Positions 50,659 through 58,852 of a DNA stretch of 64,000 nt are shown in pieces. Position 1 is the stretch's first letter, and the number at the start of each line of letters is the position of its first letter. A model generated the notes under the pieces. The model saw only the letters and a list, made by a program, of their open reading frames with translations. It ran no database searches and was not told the DNA's origin. Source of the DNA: an uncultured Mediterraneibacter sp. (GTDB lineage: Bacteria; Bacillota; Clostridia; Lachnospirales; Lachnospiraceae); the NCBI RefSeq assembly GCF_934330165.1, contig NZ_CAKRGI010000006.1, forward strand, positions 14,380-78,379. Direction: 5' to 3'. The position numbers and the translations under genes were made by a program.

Positions 50659-51351
50659 TTACTCTTTTCTTGGGTCAATGATCTTAACAGCATCGTCAAC
50701 ACGTCCATACTGTCCTTTTGCTTTTTCAAGAGCAACAGCAGGCTCGTCTCCGGCTTTGATGAAATCCATCATCTTACCAAAGTTTACGAACTGATATCCG
50801 ATGATCTCATCATCTTCATTCAGTGCGATTCCTGTTACATAACCATCTGTCATCTCAAGATAACGAGGTCCCTTTTTCAGTGTACCGTACATTGTACCAA
50901 CCTGTGAACGAAGTCCCTTTCCAAGGTCTTCCAGTCCTGCTCCTACCGGAAGTCCGTCCTCTGAGAATGCACTCTGAGTTCTTCCGTAAACGATCTGAAG
51001 GAACAGTTCTCTCATAGCTGTATTGATAGCATCACAGACAAGGTCTGTATTCAGTGCTTCAAGAAGTGTTCTTCCCGGAAGGATCTCAGAAGCCATAGCT
51101 GCGGAATGAGTCATTCCTGAACATCCGATCGTCTCAACAAGTGCCTCCTGGATAATTCCGTCTTTTACGTTCAGTGTCAGCTTGCAAGTACCCTGCTGTG
51201 GAGCACACCAGCCTACACCATGCGTAAGTCCGGAGATATCTTTGATTTCTTTTGCCTTTACCCATTTAGCTTCTTCTGGAATTGGAGCTGCGCCATGGTT
51301 TACGCCCTGGGCTACCGGACACATCATTTCTACTTCGTGTGAATAAATCAT
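50659..51351 (-). CDS. NifU-like iron-sulfur scaffold protein
   Basis: A 230-residue protein related to the IscU/NifU N-terminal fold. It starts MIYSHEVEMMCPVAQGVNHG (with AAAGGAG upstream). Cysteine positions are MCPVAQG, VGWCAPQQGTCKL and ETIGCSGMTHSA. A C-terminal domain (GYVTGIALNEDDEIIGYQFVNFG) is specific to the version paired with GGGtGRT. The frame extends further upstream to 51498 but that part is the structured leader, so I use the start at 51351. Likely function: scaffold or carrier of a cluster for its partner (inference). Confidence 0.88.
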   Translation of the reverse strand: MIYSHEVEMMCPVAQGVNHGAAPIPEEAKWVKAKEIKDISGLTHGVGWCAPQQGTCKLTLNVKDGIIQEALVETIGCSGMTHSAAMASEILPGRTLLEALNTDLVCDAINTAMRELFLQIVYGRTQSAFSEDGLPVGAGLEDLGKGLRSQVGTMYGTLKKGPRYLEMTDGYVTGIALNEDDEIIGYQFVNFGKMMDFIKAGDEPAVALEKAKGQYGRVDDAVKIIDPRKE

Positions 51352-51411
51352 GTTAATACTCCTTTCAATATGTATGATTTTCTTCGTATACGGTACACTT
51401 TTTCGCACTAA

Positions 51412-51528
51412 AAAGGGCTCAGAGAACCCTTTCTTCCTATGCATGATACTCTTCCTGTCCACCGTGGCACACCTGTCTGCCCCGGATGCCTGTACCATAG
51501 AAAAAGGTGTGCCACCTGCCGCACACTT
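51412..51528 (-). promoter_or_regulatory. Leader with alternative hairpins before the NifU/GGGtGRT operon
   Basis: In mRNA order: segment A (51526-51521, GTGTGC), segment B (51515-51505, GTGGCACACCT), segment C (51474-51464, AGGTGTGCCAC) and a second hairpin (51432-51412, AAAGGG / CCCTTT). A:B forms a hairpin followed by CTTTTT, a terminator. B:C pairs perfectly over 11 bp and would destroy it. The last hairpin is also followed by T5. This is the logic of an attenuator or riboswitch. I do not recognise the class. Confidence 0.65.
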
Positions 51529-51608
51529 TTCTCATTGCACCATATGTATTTATTTTCGCACAATTTACCTCATTCGTCAATCATTACTTTGACAAGATTT
51601 TCACTAAG

Positions 51609-51640
51609 AAATGCCAGATTTTTTGTAAATCTGACATTTT
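51609..51640 (-). terminator. Terminator of the rimO-pgsA-cinA operon
   Basis: AAATG-c-CAGATTT / AAATCTG-a-CATTT stem (51609-51622, 51627-51640) right after the amidase stop codon; T-rich on the minus strand. Confidence 0.7.
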
Positions 51641-51646
51641 CCACTC

Positions 51647-52165
51647 TTACTCTTCTGTAAGCAATCTTTCTTTTAACATTTCAAGTGCCGTCTCTACTGT
51701 ATGCAGCCGGTTTTCCATCCGGTTTCCCGTAAACCGGCATTCTTTTACTATAGTCTTTCCATTCAGATAACAGCCGATATAAACCAGTCCTACCGGTTTT
51801 TCCGATGTTCCGCCTCCCGGACCGGCAATCCCGGTGGCACTCAGTGCGGCTTCCGCTTTTGCTGCTCTTGCTGCTCCTTCTGCCATCTCACGGGCAGTCT
51901 GTTCACTGACTGCTCCGAGCTGCTCCAGAGTCTGATGTGAGACCTTCACCAAACGTTCTTTTGCCTCATTGGAATAAGTAACATATCCTTCATTCAGTAC
52001 ATCTGATGCTCCGGCAACATTGACCAGAGTACCCGCGATCATCCCACCGGTACAAGATTCTGCCGTTGTTATATGGAATCCTTTTTCTGCCAGAAGTTCA
52101 ACCACAGTCTCTTCCAGCGTCTTTTCTCCTGCAGTCTGCTCCTTTAAATACCATTCCAGATACAT
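51647..52165 (-). CDS. CinA C-terminal family nicotinamide-nucleotide amidohydrolase
   Basis: A 172-residue protein equal to the CinA C-terminal domain (PncC): ETVVELLAEKGFHITTAESCTGGMIAGTLVNVAGAS, GYVTYSNEAKERLVKVS and ATGIAGPGGGTSEKPVGLVYIG. Deamidates NMN to nicotinic acid mononucleotide in the pyridine nucleotide cycle. It lacks the N-terminal MoCF-like domain of full CinA. It lies 3 bp after pgsA, the common pgsA-cinA order upstream of recA. Confidence 0.92.
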   Translation of the reverse strand: MYLEWYLKEQTAGEKTLEETVVELLAEKGFHITTAESCTGGMIAGTLVNVAGASDVLNEGYVTYSNEAKERLVKVSHQTLEQLGAVSEQTAREMAEGAARAAKAEAALSATGIAGPGGGTSEKPVGLVYIGCYLNGKTIVKECRFTGNRMENRLHTVETALEMLKERLLTEE

Positions 52166-52168
52166 CTG

Positions 52169-52711
52169 TTACATGCCTCCCTGTGTCAGAACCTGTCTGT
52201 TCGTCCATACATAATCAATCAGTGAAATGATCGTCAGGGCAAGAGCCAGCCAGATCAGGATCTGTCCGATCAGATCAAAAATTCCTCCAAGATCCGCGAT
52301 CAGTACAATGATCATCGCCATCTGAGATACGGTCTTAAATTTCCCCCAGTAATTTGCTGCGATCACAATTCCGTTATCTGATGCAACCAGCCGGAATCCA
52401 CTGATGATAAATTCTCTTGCAATGATGACGATCACGATCGCTGTCGGCAGCTTTCCTGAAGGGATCAGGCAAATCATTGCGGAGCATACCAGCAGCTTAT
52501 CTGCCAGCGGATCCATAAATTTTCCAAAATTCGTCACAAGATTATACTTTCTTGCAATCTTTCCATCCAGCATATCTGTCAGACTTGCAATAACAAAAAT
52601 TGCCAGAGCAATCCACTTATTTGCCGCCCCTCCTACGTCCGTCAGCATAAAAAATACAAAAAATGGTACCATGATCACCCGTAATACTGTCAGCTTATTT
52701 GGTAAATTCAT
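52169..52711 (-). CDS. pgsA: CDP-diacylglycerol-glycerol-3-phosphate 3-phosphatidyltransferase
   Basis: Commits CDP-diacylglycerol to phosphatidylglycerol in the membrane. The 180-residue protein starts MNLPNKLTVLRVIMVPFFVF and has the CDP-alcohol phosphotransferase motif DMLDGKIARKYNLVTNFGKFMDPLADK (D-x2-D-G-x2-A-R-x8-G-x3-D-x3-D). Four to five membrane helices follow. Its ATG overlaps the rimO stop (ATGA). Confidence 0.95.
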   Translation of the reverse strand: MNLPNKLTVLRVIMVPFFVFFMLTDVGGAANKWIALAIFVIASLTDMLDGKIARKYNLVTNFGKFMDPLADKLLVCSAMICLIPSGKLPTAIVIVIIAREFIISGFRLVASDNGIVIAANYWGKFKTVSQMAMIIVLIADLGGIFDLIGQILIWLALALTIISLIDYVWTNRQVLTQGGM

Positions 52712-54030
52712 AATAACTCTCCTATCAAATCATAATCCAAAGCACCTGTTACTTTTACTCTGGCAAAATCACCCGAAAGCAACTCTTCATCTGTATTGAT
52801 AAAAATCAATCCGTCAACATTCGGAGCGTCCCTGTAAGTTCTTCCGACATATGCATTTTCATCAGCAACTTTTCCTTCGATCATAACCAGAACTTCTCTT
52901 CCGATCATGTCTTCCGCCTTGTCAAAGGCGATCTCCTGCTGCAGTTCCATGATCTCTGCCTGCCGATCTTCTTTTACTTCTTCGTCGATCTGCTCCGGCA
53001 TTCCTGCTGCCGGTGTATCCTCTTCCGGCGAATAAGTAAAGACTCCCAGACGGTCAAACTCCATCTCATCTACAAACTGCATCAGTTCTTCATGCTGTTC
53101 TGCGGTTTCTCCCGGGAATCCTGTGATCAGTGTTGTACGCAGACAGATATCCGGGATCTCACTTCTCAGCTTTTCTACTATATCAACCAGTTCCTGCTTC
53201 GTAGTCCTTCTGCCCATCCGCTTCAGGATCGTATCATTCGCATGTTGGATTGGAAGATCAAGATAATGGCAGACTTTCGGTTCTTCCTTCATCACCTGAA
53301 TCAGTTCATCCGTAATCTCCTCCGGATAACAGTATAAAATACGGATCCAGCGGATCCCGTTAATATTACACAATGCTCTGACCAGCTTATGCAGTGACTT
53401 TTCTCCATAAAGATCCTTTCCATACAAAGTCGTCTCCTGTGCCACAAGGATCAGCTCTTTTACCCCCTGCTCTGCCAGTTCCCTGGCTTCATTCACAAGA
53501 CGCTCCATCGGAACACTCCTATAATTTCCTCTTACTTTGGGAATGATGCAGTATGTGCAATGCTTGTCGCATCCTTCTGCAATCTTCAGATAAGCGAAAT
53601 GTCCTCCCGTTGTAACAAGACGCTTTGTCTCCGGCAGCGGCAGTGCATCAATATCGGAAAGGATCACTTCCTGATCTCCTTCAAGTGCAGCATCTACTGC
53701 ATCCAGTATTTTATCATATGCCGTCGTTCCAAGTACTTCATCTACTTCCGGTATTTCTTCCAGAATCTCATCTTTATAACGCTCTGCCAGACAGCCCGTC
53801 ACGATCAGTGCTTTTACTTTTCCCTCTTTTTTCAGTTCTGCCATCTCAAGGATATTCTGAATACTTTCTTCCTTGGCATCATGAATAAAGCAGCAGGTAT
53901 TGATCACGATGATATCCGCTTCCTGCTCATCATCTGTCATCTCATACCCTCTGGATGCCAGTAACCCCAGCATGACCTCTGTATCGACCAGGTTCTTGTC
54001 GCATCCCAGAGAGATAAAAAGTATCTTCAT
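52708..54030 (-). CDS. rimO: Ribosomal protein S12 methylthiotransferase RimO
   Basis: Radical SAM enzyme that methylthiolates an Asp of ribosomal protein S12. The N-terminal MTTase domain has SLGCDKNLVDTE, VINTCCFI and VTGCLAERY (three cysteines for the auxiliary cluster). The radical SAM motif is GCDKHCTYCIIPKVRGNYRS (CxxxCxxC). A TRAM domain closes the protein (IGREVLVMIEGKVADENAYVGRTYRDAPNVDG). 440 residues, standard length. Confidence 0.96.
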   Translation of the reverse strand: MKILFISLGCDKNLVDTEVMLGLLASRGYEMTDDEQEADIIVINTCCFIHDAKEESIQNILEMAELKKEGKVKALIVTGCLAERYKDEILEEIPEVDEVLGTTAYDKILDAVDAALEGDQEVILSDIDALPLPETKRLVTTGGHFAYLKIAEGCDKHCTYCIIPKVRGNYRSVPMERLVNEARELAEQGVKELILVAQETTLYGKDLYGEKSLHKLVRALCNINGIRWIRILYCYPEEITDELIQVMKEEPKVCHYLDLPIQHANDTILKRMGRRTTKQELVDIVEKLRSEIPDICLRTTLITGFPGETAEQHEELMQFVDEMEFDRLGVFTYSPEEDTPAAGMPEQIDEEVKEDRQAEIMELQQEIAFDKAEDMIGREVLVMIEGKVADENAYVGRTYRDAPNVDGLIFINTDEELLSGDFARVKVTGALDYDLIGELL

Positions 54031-54087
54031 ATAAATCTATAACCTCCATGATGTATCTATTTTTATTTTCAGATCTGCATTCTGCGT

Positions 54088-54117
54088 AAAAAGAGCAGAT
54101 ACATTTTCCGCATCTGC
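54088..54117 (-). terminator. Terminator after rpoZ
   Basis: GCAGAT / ATCTGC stem (54095-54100, 54112-54117) with an 11-base loop, followed by TCTTTTT on the minus strand, directly after rpoZ and before rimO. Confidence 0.8.
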
Positions 54118-54127
54118 CCCGACCTTC

Positions 54128-54376
54128 TTACTCTTCTTCCTCTGCATTCTCAGCCATGATCTTTAATTTACCCTCATTCAGCTCTTCAATCGCTATTGAA
54201 AGTGGTTTATCTCCATTCTTAGCTGGAACTAACGGAAGCTCTCCGGCAATCAGCTGTCTTGCTCTTTTGGATGTAGCCATTACGATAGAATAACGGCTGT
54301 TGACGATCTTGGATTCTCCCTCTTCAACGTCCTGGTTCACGACCTTCATCAGGTCTGTATAAGATGGATGCAGCAT
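54128..54376 (-). CDS. rpoZ: RNA polymerase omega subunit
   Basis: The 82-residue protein MLHPSYTDLMKVVNQD has the omega core SRYSIVMATSKRARQLIAGELP, which contacts beta', and an acidic tail (IMAENAEEEE). It follows gmk by 2 bp, the usual gmk-rpoZ order. Confidence 0.93.
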   Translation of the reverse strand: MLHPSYTDLMKVVNQDVEEGESKIVNSRYSIVMATSKRARQLIAGELPLVPAKNGDKPLSIAIEELNEGKLKIMAENAEEEE

Positions 54377-54378
54377 AT

Positions 54379-55014
54379 TTATTTTTCTCCTTTCAAACTG
54401 TTCAGATCTTCTTTGATCTTTTCCATAAATCCTGTATTTCTGGTACTACGGTGATGCTCGCCACGGATAATTTGATGAACCTCCTCCACGCAGGTATCCA
54501 GATCATCATTCACGATCAGATAATCGTACCGATCCATTCCTTCTGCTTCTTCACAGGCACGATCCATTCTTGACTCGATCACATCCAGCGTCTCTGTCCC
54601 CCTTCCGACCAGACGACTTCTCAACTCTTTCGCTGTCGGCGGAGTGATGAATAAAAGCAACGTATCCGGGAAAGCTTTTTTGACTTTCAATGCTCCCTGG
54701 ATCTCAATCTCAAGAATCACATCTTTTCCGGCTTCCAGCTGCCTTTCTACATAATCACACGGAGTGCCGTAGTAATTTTCCACGTATTTAGCATACTCTA
54801 TCAGTTCGCTGTTGGCAATCATTTTTTCAAATTCCTCTTTTGAAATGAAAAAATACTCTTTTCCATCCGTCTCGCCCTCTCTTGGCTGCCTGGTAGTTGC
54901 CGAAATAGAAAGTGCATAATTCTCAGGATATTTTTTCATAAGAGCTTTCATCAGAGTTCCCTTCCCTGAACCCGAAAATCCCGATACAACAATCAATATA
55001 CCTTTTTTGTCCAT
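54379..55014 (-). CDS. gmk: Guanylate kinase
   Basis: Phosphorylates GMP to GDP. The P-loop is VVSGFSGSGKGTLMKAL (residues 9-25), the GMP-binding part ISATTRQPREGETDGKEYFFISKEEFE, and the lid region LVGRGTETLDVIESRM. 211 residues. Sits between yicC and rpoZ as in other Firmicutes, although the remA gene often found between yicC and gmk is absent here. Confidence 0.96.
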   Translation of the reverse strand: MDKKGILIVVSGFSGSGKGTLMKALMKKYPENYALSISATTRQPREGETDGKEYFFISKEEFEKMIANSELIEYAKYVENYYGTPCDYVERQLEAGKDVILEIEIQGALKVKKAFPDTLLLFITPPTAKELRSRLVGRGTETLDVIESRMDRACEEAEGMDRYDYLIVNDDLDTCVEEVHQIIRGEHHRSTRNTGFMEKIKEDLNSLKGEK

Positions 55015-55040
55015 AATCCCGTTCCTCTTTTTCTCAAAAA

Positions 55041-55919
55041 CTACTCTATATTCTGGATCTGCTCCCTGATCTTCTCAATCTCAGTCTTCAGTCCGATTGC
55101 CAGATTCGATACTTCCAGATCATTGGCTTTGGAAAGGATCGTATTCGCTTCACGGTTCATCTCCTGTGCGATAAAATCAAGTTTCCTTCCGATTCCCTCT
55201 TGTTCTTCCAAAGTCGATCTCATATGCTGAATGTGGCTTTTCAGTCTCACTACTTCTTCATCGGTACAGATCTTATCTGCAAATAAGATCACTTCCGCCG
55301 CAATCCTGCTTTCATCAATCTGCACATCTTCCAGAAGTTCTTTTACTTTTGTCTCCAGCTTCGCACGGTACTCTGCAACGATCTGTGGAGAACGCTCCTC
55401 CACCTTTCCCACCTGACTTTCAAGATAAGACAGTTTTTCAAGAAGATCCTTCTTCAGATTCTCGCCTTCTGCCGTCCTGGTTTCAACAAACTGACGAAAC
55501 GCCCCCTCTAATGCTTCTTTCAGGCCATTCCACAATTCATCCTCATCCTCTGCCTGCTCTTCCATTGTGAAAACTTCCGGGAAACGTGCAAGTGTAGATA
55601 CACGGATATCATTCTCCAGACCAAATTCTGTCTCCATCTGCTGAAGATACTTCAGATACTCTCCGGCAATTCCTGCATGATATCTGACAGAAACCTGAGA
55701 CTGCGATGCATCTTCATAAGTAATAAAAATATCTACTTTTCCTCTGTTCGCATAAGATTTCAGCAGAGTACGGATCGATGTCTCAAAAAAATTCAGTTTC
55801 TTTGGCATACGGATATTTACATCCAGATAACGGTGGTTCACACTTTTCAGTTCCACGGTAAACTTTCTGTTCTCCTTCTGAACCTCGCATCTGCCAAAAC
55901 CGGTCATGCTTTTGATCAT
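55041..55919 (-). CDS. YicC family endoribonuclease
   Basis: A 292-residue YicC-type protein: IKSMTGFGRCEVQKENRKFTVELKSVNHRYLDVNIRMPK at the N-terminus and the DUF1732 C-terminus (ICTDEEVVRLKSHIQHMRSTLEEQEGIGRKLDFIAQEMNREANTILSKAND). YicC proteins are reported to be RNases acting on small RNAs. I start at the second ATG (MIKSMTGFG) with AGAGG 10 bases upstream. First gene of yicC-gmk-rpoZ-rimO-pgsA-cinA. Confidence 0.92.
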   Translation of the reverse strand: MIKSMTGFGRCEVQKENRKFTVELKSVNHRYLDVNIRMPKKLNFFETSIRTLLKSYANRGKVDIFITYEDASQSQVSVRYHAGIAGEYLKYLQQMETEFGLENDIRVSTLARFPEVFTMEEQAEDEDELWNGLKEALEGAFRQFVETRTAEGENLKKDLLEKLSYLESQVGKVEERSPQIVAEYRAKLETKVKELLEDVQIDESRIAAEVILFADKICTDEEVVRLKSHIQHMRSTLEEQEGIGRKLDFIAQEMNREANTILSKANDLEVSNLAIGLKTEIEKIREQIQNIE

Positions 55920-56055
55920 AATCATTCATCCTCTGTAATTCTCATTTTTCCCATAAAAGAAACGGTTTAAACGTCTCGTTCAAATCCGTCTGCCTTCATG
56001 TCTATAATCTTATTTATTATACTCCTACTTTTCCTCATTGGTCAACAGGTCTTTT

Positions 56056-56084
56056 TTGAAGTTTTTCAGATTCTGTGCTATACT
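56056..56084 (+). promoter_or_regulatory. Promoter of rqcH
   Basis: TTGAAG (56056-56061), 17-bp spacer ending TGC, TATACT (56079-56084), followed by TGAGGAATC and the ATG at 56118. Divergent from yicC. Confidence 0.75.
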
Positions 56085-56117
56085 GATTTCAGACTTATAA
56101 GAAATGAGGAATCTGAA

Positions 56118-57857
56118 ATGGCATTTGACGGAATCGTTGTCGCGAATCTCGCGTATGAATTAAAAGAAAAACTTATAAATGGAAGAATTTCCAAAATTGC
56201 ACAGCCTGAGACTGATGAACTTCTTCTTACTGTGAAGTCGGCATCCGGGCAGTATCGTCTGCTGATTTCTGCCGATGCTTCTCTTCCGCTGCTTTATCTT
56301 ACTGATACCAACAAGCCAAGTCCTATGACCGCACCTAATTTCTGCATGTTACTGCGAAAGCATATCAGCGGCGGCAGAATTGTCGACATTTATCAGCCGG
56401 GGCTGGAACGGATCATTCACTTTACGATTGAGCATCTGGACGAGCTGGGTGATCTCTGCCGGAAGGAACTGATCGTAGAGATTATGGGAAAGCACAGCAA
56501 TATTATCTTTTGTTCAGAGGATGGGAAGATCATTGACAGTATCAAGCACGTTTCTGCACAGATGAGTTCTGTACGTGAGGTTCTTCCCGGACGGGATTAT
56601 TTTGTACCGGACACGATGTCCAAGGCAGATTCTCTGACCGTATCCTTTGAAGAATTTTCCTCACATCTGACCATGAAACCGATGCCTGTCTCAAAATCGA
56701 TTTATACAAGCTTTACCGGGATCAGTCCGGTCACTGCAGAAGAGATCTGTTCTCTGGCAGGAATAGATTCTTCTATACCCGCCAAAGAATATTCTGAAGA
56801 TCTGCTGCTGCATCTTTACACGCAGTTTTCTATTTATCTGTCTGCTGTAAAGGAGCATACTTTCACACCGGTTATTTATTTTAACGGATCAGAGCCAAAG
56901 GAATTTGCAGCACTCCCTCTGTCTCATTTTTCCAATTATATGCCGAAGGAGTTTTCCTCAATTTCACAGGTCCTGGAGACCTATTATGCAACCAGGAACC
57001 AGATTACCCGTATCCGCCAGAAATCCGCAGATCTGCGTCATGTCGTACAGACTGCACTGGAACGAAACCGCAAAAAATATGATCTGCAGATCCGCCAGTT
57101 AAAAGATACCGAAGGGCGGGATAAGTATAAGGTTTACGGAGAACTGATCAATACTTATGGATACAATGTTGCTCCCGGTGAAAAAAGACTGGAAGCTCTC
57201 AACTATTATACAAATGAAATGGTATCTATTCCATTAGATCCTGTCAGGACACCGCAGGAAAATGCACAGCGATATTTTGCAAAGTACAATAAGCAGAAAC
57301 GTACTTTTGAAGCACTGACGGTTCTTTGCAAAGAGACTGCAGAAGAGATCTCCTATCTCGAATCCGTACAGACTGCACTGGACATTGCCCTGACAGAGAA
57401 TGATCTTGCTGAGATCAAAGAAGAACTGACCAATTCAGGATATATCCGCCGAAGATATACAAAAAAGAAAGTCAAAATAAAAAATAAACCACTCCACTAT
57501 ATCTCCAGCGATGGCTTTCATATCTATGTCGGCAAAAATAATCTGCAGAATGACCAGCTCACTTTCCATTTTGCAGTTGGAAATGACTGGTGGTTCCATG
57601 CAAAGCAGGCTCCGGGTTCCCATGTCATTGTCAGAACCAATGGAGTCGAACTGCCTGATACTACTTTTGAGGAAGCAGCACGGCTTGCTGCTTATTATTC
57701 CAGTATGCGTGGTTCTGAAAAAGCAGAGATCGACTACGTTGAGAAGAAACAGGTTAAAAAACCTGGTGGAGGCAAACCCGGATTTGTCGTATATTATACG
57801 AATTATTCTATGGTCATCGACAGCGATATCAGTCAGATCCGGCTATGTGAGGATTGA
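56118..57857 (+). CDS. rqcH: Rqc2 homologue RqcH (NFACT, fibronectin-binding-like)
   Basis: Ribosome quality-control factor that adds C-terminal alanine tails on stalled 50S complexes. The NFACT-N domain begins MAFDGIVVANLAYELKEKLINGRISKIAQPE. A coiled-coil middle (VLETYYATRNQITRIRQKSADLRHVVQTAL) follows, and the NFACT-R domain near the end contains SSDGFHIYVGKNNLQNDQLT and WWFHAKQAPGSHVIV. 579 residues from the ATG at 56118; the frame is open 120 bases earlier but without a ribosome binding site. Monocistronic with its own promoter and terminator. Confidence 0.95.
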   Translation: MAFDGIVVANLAYELKEKLINGRISKIAQPETDELLLTVKSASGQYRLLISADASLPLLYLTDTNKPSPMTAPNFCMLLRKHISGGRIVDIYQPGLERIIHFTIEHLDELGDLCRKELIVEIMGKHSNIIFCSEDGKIIDSIKHVSAQMSSVREVLPGRDYFVPDTMSKADSLTVSFEEFSSHLTMKPMPVSKSIYTSFTGISPVTAEEICSLAGIDSSIPAKEYSEDLLLHLYTQFSIYLSAVKEHTFTPVIYFNGSEPKEFAALPLSHFSNYMPKEFSSISQVLETYYATRNQITRIRQKSADLRHVVQTALERNRKKYDLQIRQLKDTEGRDKYKVYGELINTYGYNVAPGEKRLEALNYYTNEMVSIPLDPVRTPQENAQRYFAKYNKQKRTFEALTVLCKETAEEISYLESVQTALDIALTENDLAEIKEELTNSGYIRRRYTKKKVKIKNKPLHYISSDGFHIYVGKNNLQNDQLTFHFAVGNDWWFHAKQAPGSHVIVRTNGVELPDTTFEEAARLAAYYSSMRGSEKAEIDYVEKKQVKKPGGGKPGFVVYYTNYSMVIDSDISQIRLCED

Positions 57858-57940
57858 ATTTCTCAGCCGGTACTATACAGGGATTCTCCAATTTTCCATC
57901 TGAAGAAGAGAAACATCCCCTGACATTTTCCTAGGCATAC

Positions 57941-57995
57941 AAAAACCACAGGACAGAATTTCCAGCCTTTCTCCGGGTTCTGTTCTGTGGTTTTA
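57941..57995. terminator. Bidirectional terminator between rqcH and the lipoprotein gene
   Basis: AAAACCACAGGACAGAA / TTCTGTTCTGTGGTTTT stem (57941-57958, 57978-57994, with a mismatch). A-run on one side and T-run on the other, between two convergent genes. Confidence 0.88.
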
Positions 57996-58850
57996 TTCTC
58001 CTGCTGCTTCTTTTACTTCCTCAGGAACTTCAATGGCATCTACCTCATCAAAATCTGTAAACTTCAGATCGATCGAATAAAGATTCACTTTCGTAGTCTC
58101 TCCATAAGATTCATAGAGTTCATTCAGGACATCACTCATATCCACCAGGATCCTTGCCGGCAGCATCTCATCTTTATAAATCTCAAAAATTACCGGGATT
58201 TTTAATTCCCTGATCGCATCTTCATCCGGAAGTTCTACCAGGTGAAAAGCATTGACCATATCTTTTCCCAGAATACCCATCAGTTCTGTTCCGGTCACAT
58301 CCCCGTACATCTGATAACATTCTTTTCCATCTTCTTTCACAGTCTTCTTTGCAAGATGAAAAGATTCCATTGCTTTGCCTTCCTGCCTGAAAATATCACC
58401 GTCTACTCCCAGATGACTCTCTGAGCTGTCCTCTGTCGTTTCCTTCACCCAGGTATCATTGGTTCTGCTGTACGTTACCGCCTTTCCATCTTCCTGAACC
58501 TGATAGATCTCCAGATCAGCTGAAACCTGTGCATTCTTGATCGTTACCTTTGCGGTTCCCTTTGCATATCCGGCAGGTGGCTGCGTCGTATTCTCAAGAT
58601 CCAGTGCCATATTGACATTTCTTATGTCCAGCACATCTTCCATCTGGATCGCTACTTCAACATGATTTGCTGATGACGTGACATTCTGCATATTTTCTTC
58701 CATATCCGTCAGCAGCCTCTTTGGTGTCATCCTTCCGCTGCATCCTGCCAGCATCCCGGTCAGTACAAAGAGCAGCAGAATGGCTGCCACTTTGCACCTA
58801 TATTCCATTTTATATCTGTTGTCGGATACTGGTCTCTTTTCCCCCGTCAT
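57993..58850 (-). CDS. Secreted lipoprotein, DUF6612-like
   Basis: A 285-residue protein with a lipoprotein signal peptide: basic start (MTGEKRPVSDNRYKMEYRCK), hydrophobic VAAILLLFVLTGMLAGC with the lipobox LAGC (acylated Cys about residue 37). The mature part is a beta-rich domain (NHVEVAIQMEDVLDIRNVNMALDLEN ... AGYAKGTAKVTIKNAQVSADLEIYQV) like LppX/DUF6612 proteins that may bind lipids. Start at 58850 with CAGGAG upstream, 2 bp after the upstream gene stop. Exact function unknown. Confidence 0.82.
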   Translation of the reverse strand: MTGEKRPVSDNRYKMEYRCKVAAILLLFVLTGMLAGCSGRMTPKRLLTDMEENMQNVTSSANHVEVAIQMEDVLDIRNVNMALDLENTTQPPAGYAKGTAKVTIKNAQVSADLEIYQVQEDGKAVTYSRTNDTWVKETTEDSSESHLGVDGDIFRQEGKAMESFHLAKKTVKEDGKECYQMYGDVTGTELMGILGKDMVNAFHLVELPDEDAIRELKIPVIFEIYKDEMLPARILVDMSDVLNELYESYGETTKVNLYSIDLKFTDFDEVDAIEVPEEVKEAAGE

Positions 58851-58852
58851 AC

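Noticed and set aside
51352-51498. Longer N-terminus of the NifU-like protein
   Set aside because: The extra 49 residues fall in the structured leader, show no family similarity, and the ATG at 51351 has a strong ribosome binding site.
51480-51530. T-box motif in the NifU leader (GGTGGCAC)
   Set aside because: It resembles only part of the T-box consensus, no specifier hairpin is visible, and the segment is better explained by the A:B / B:C pairings.
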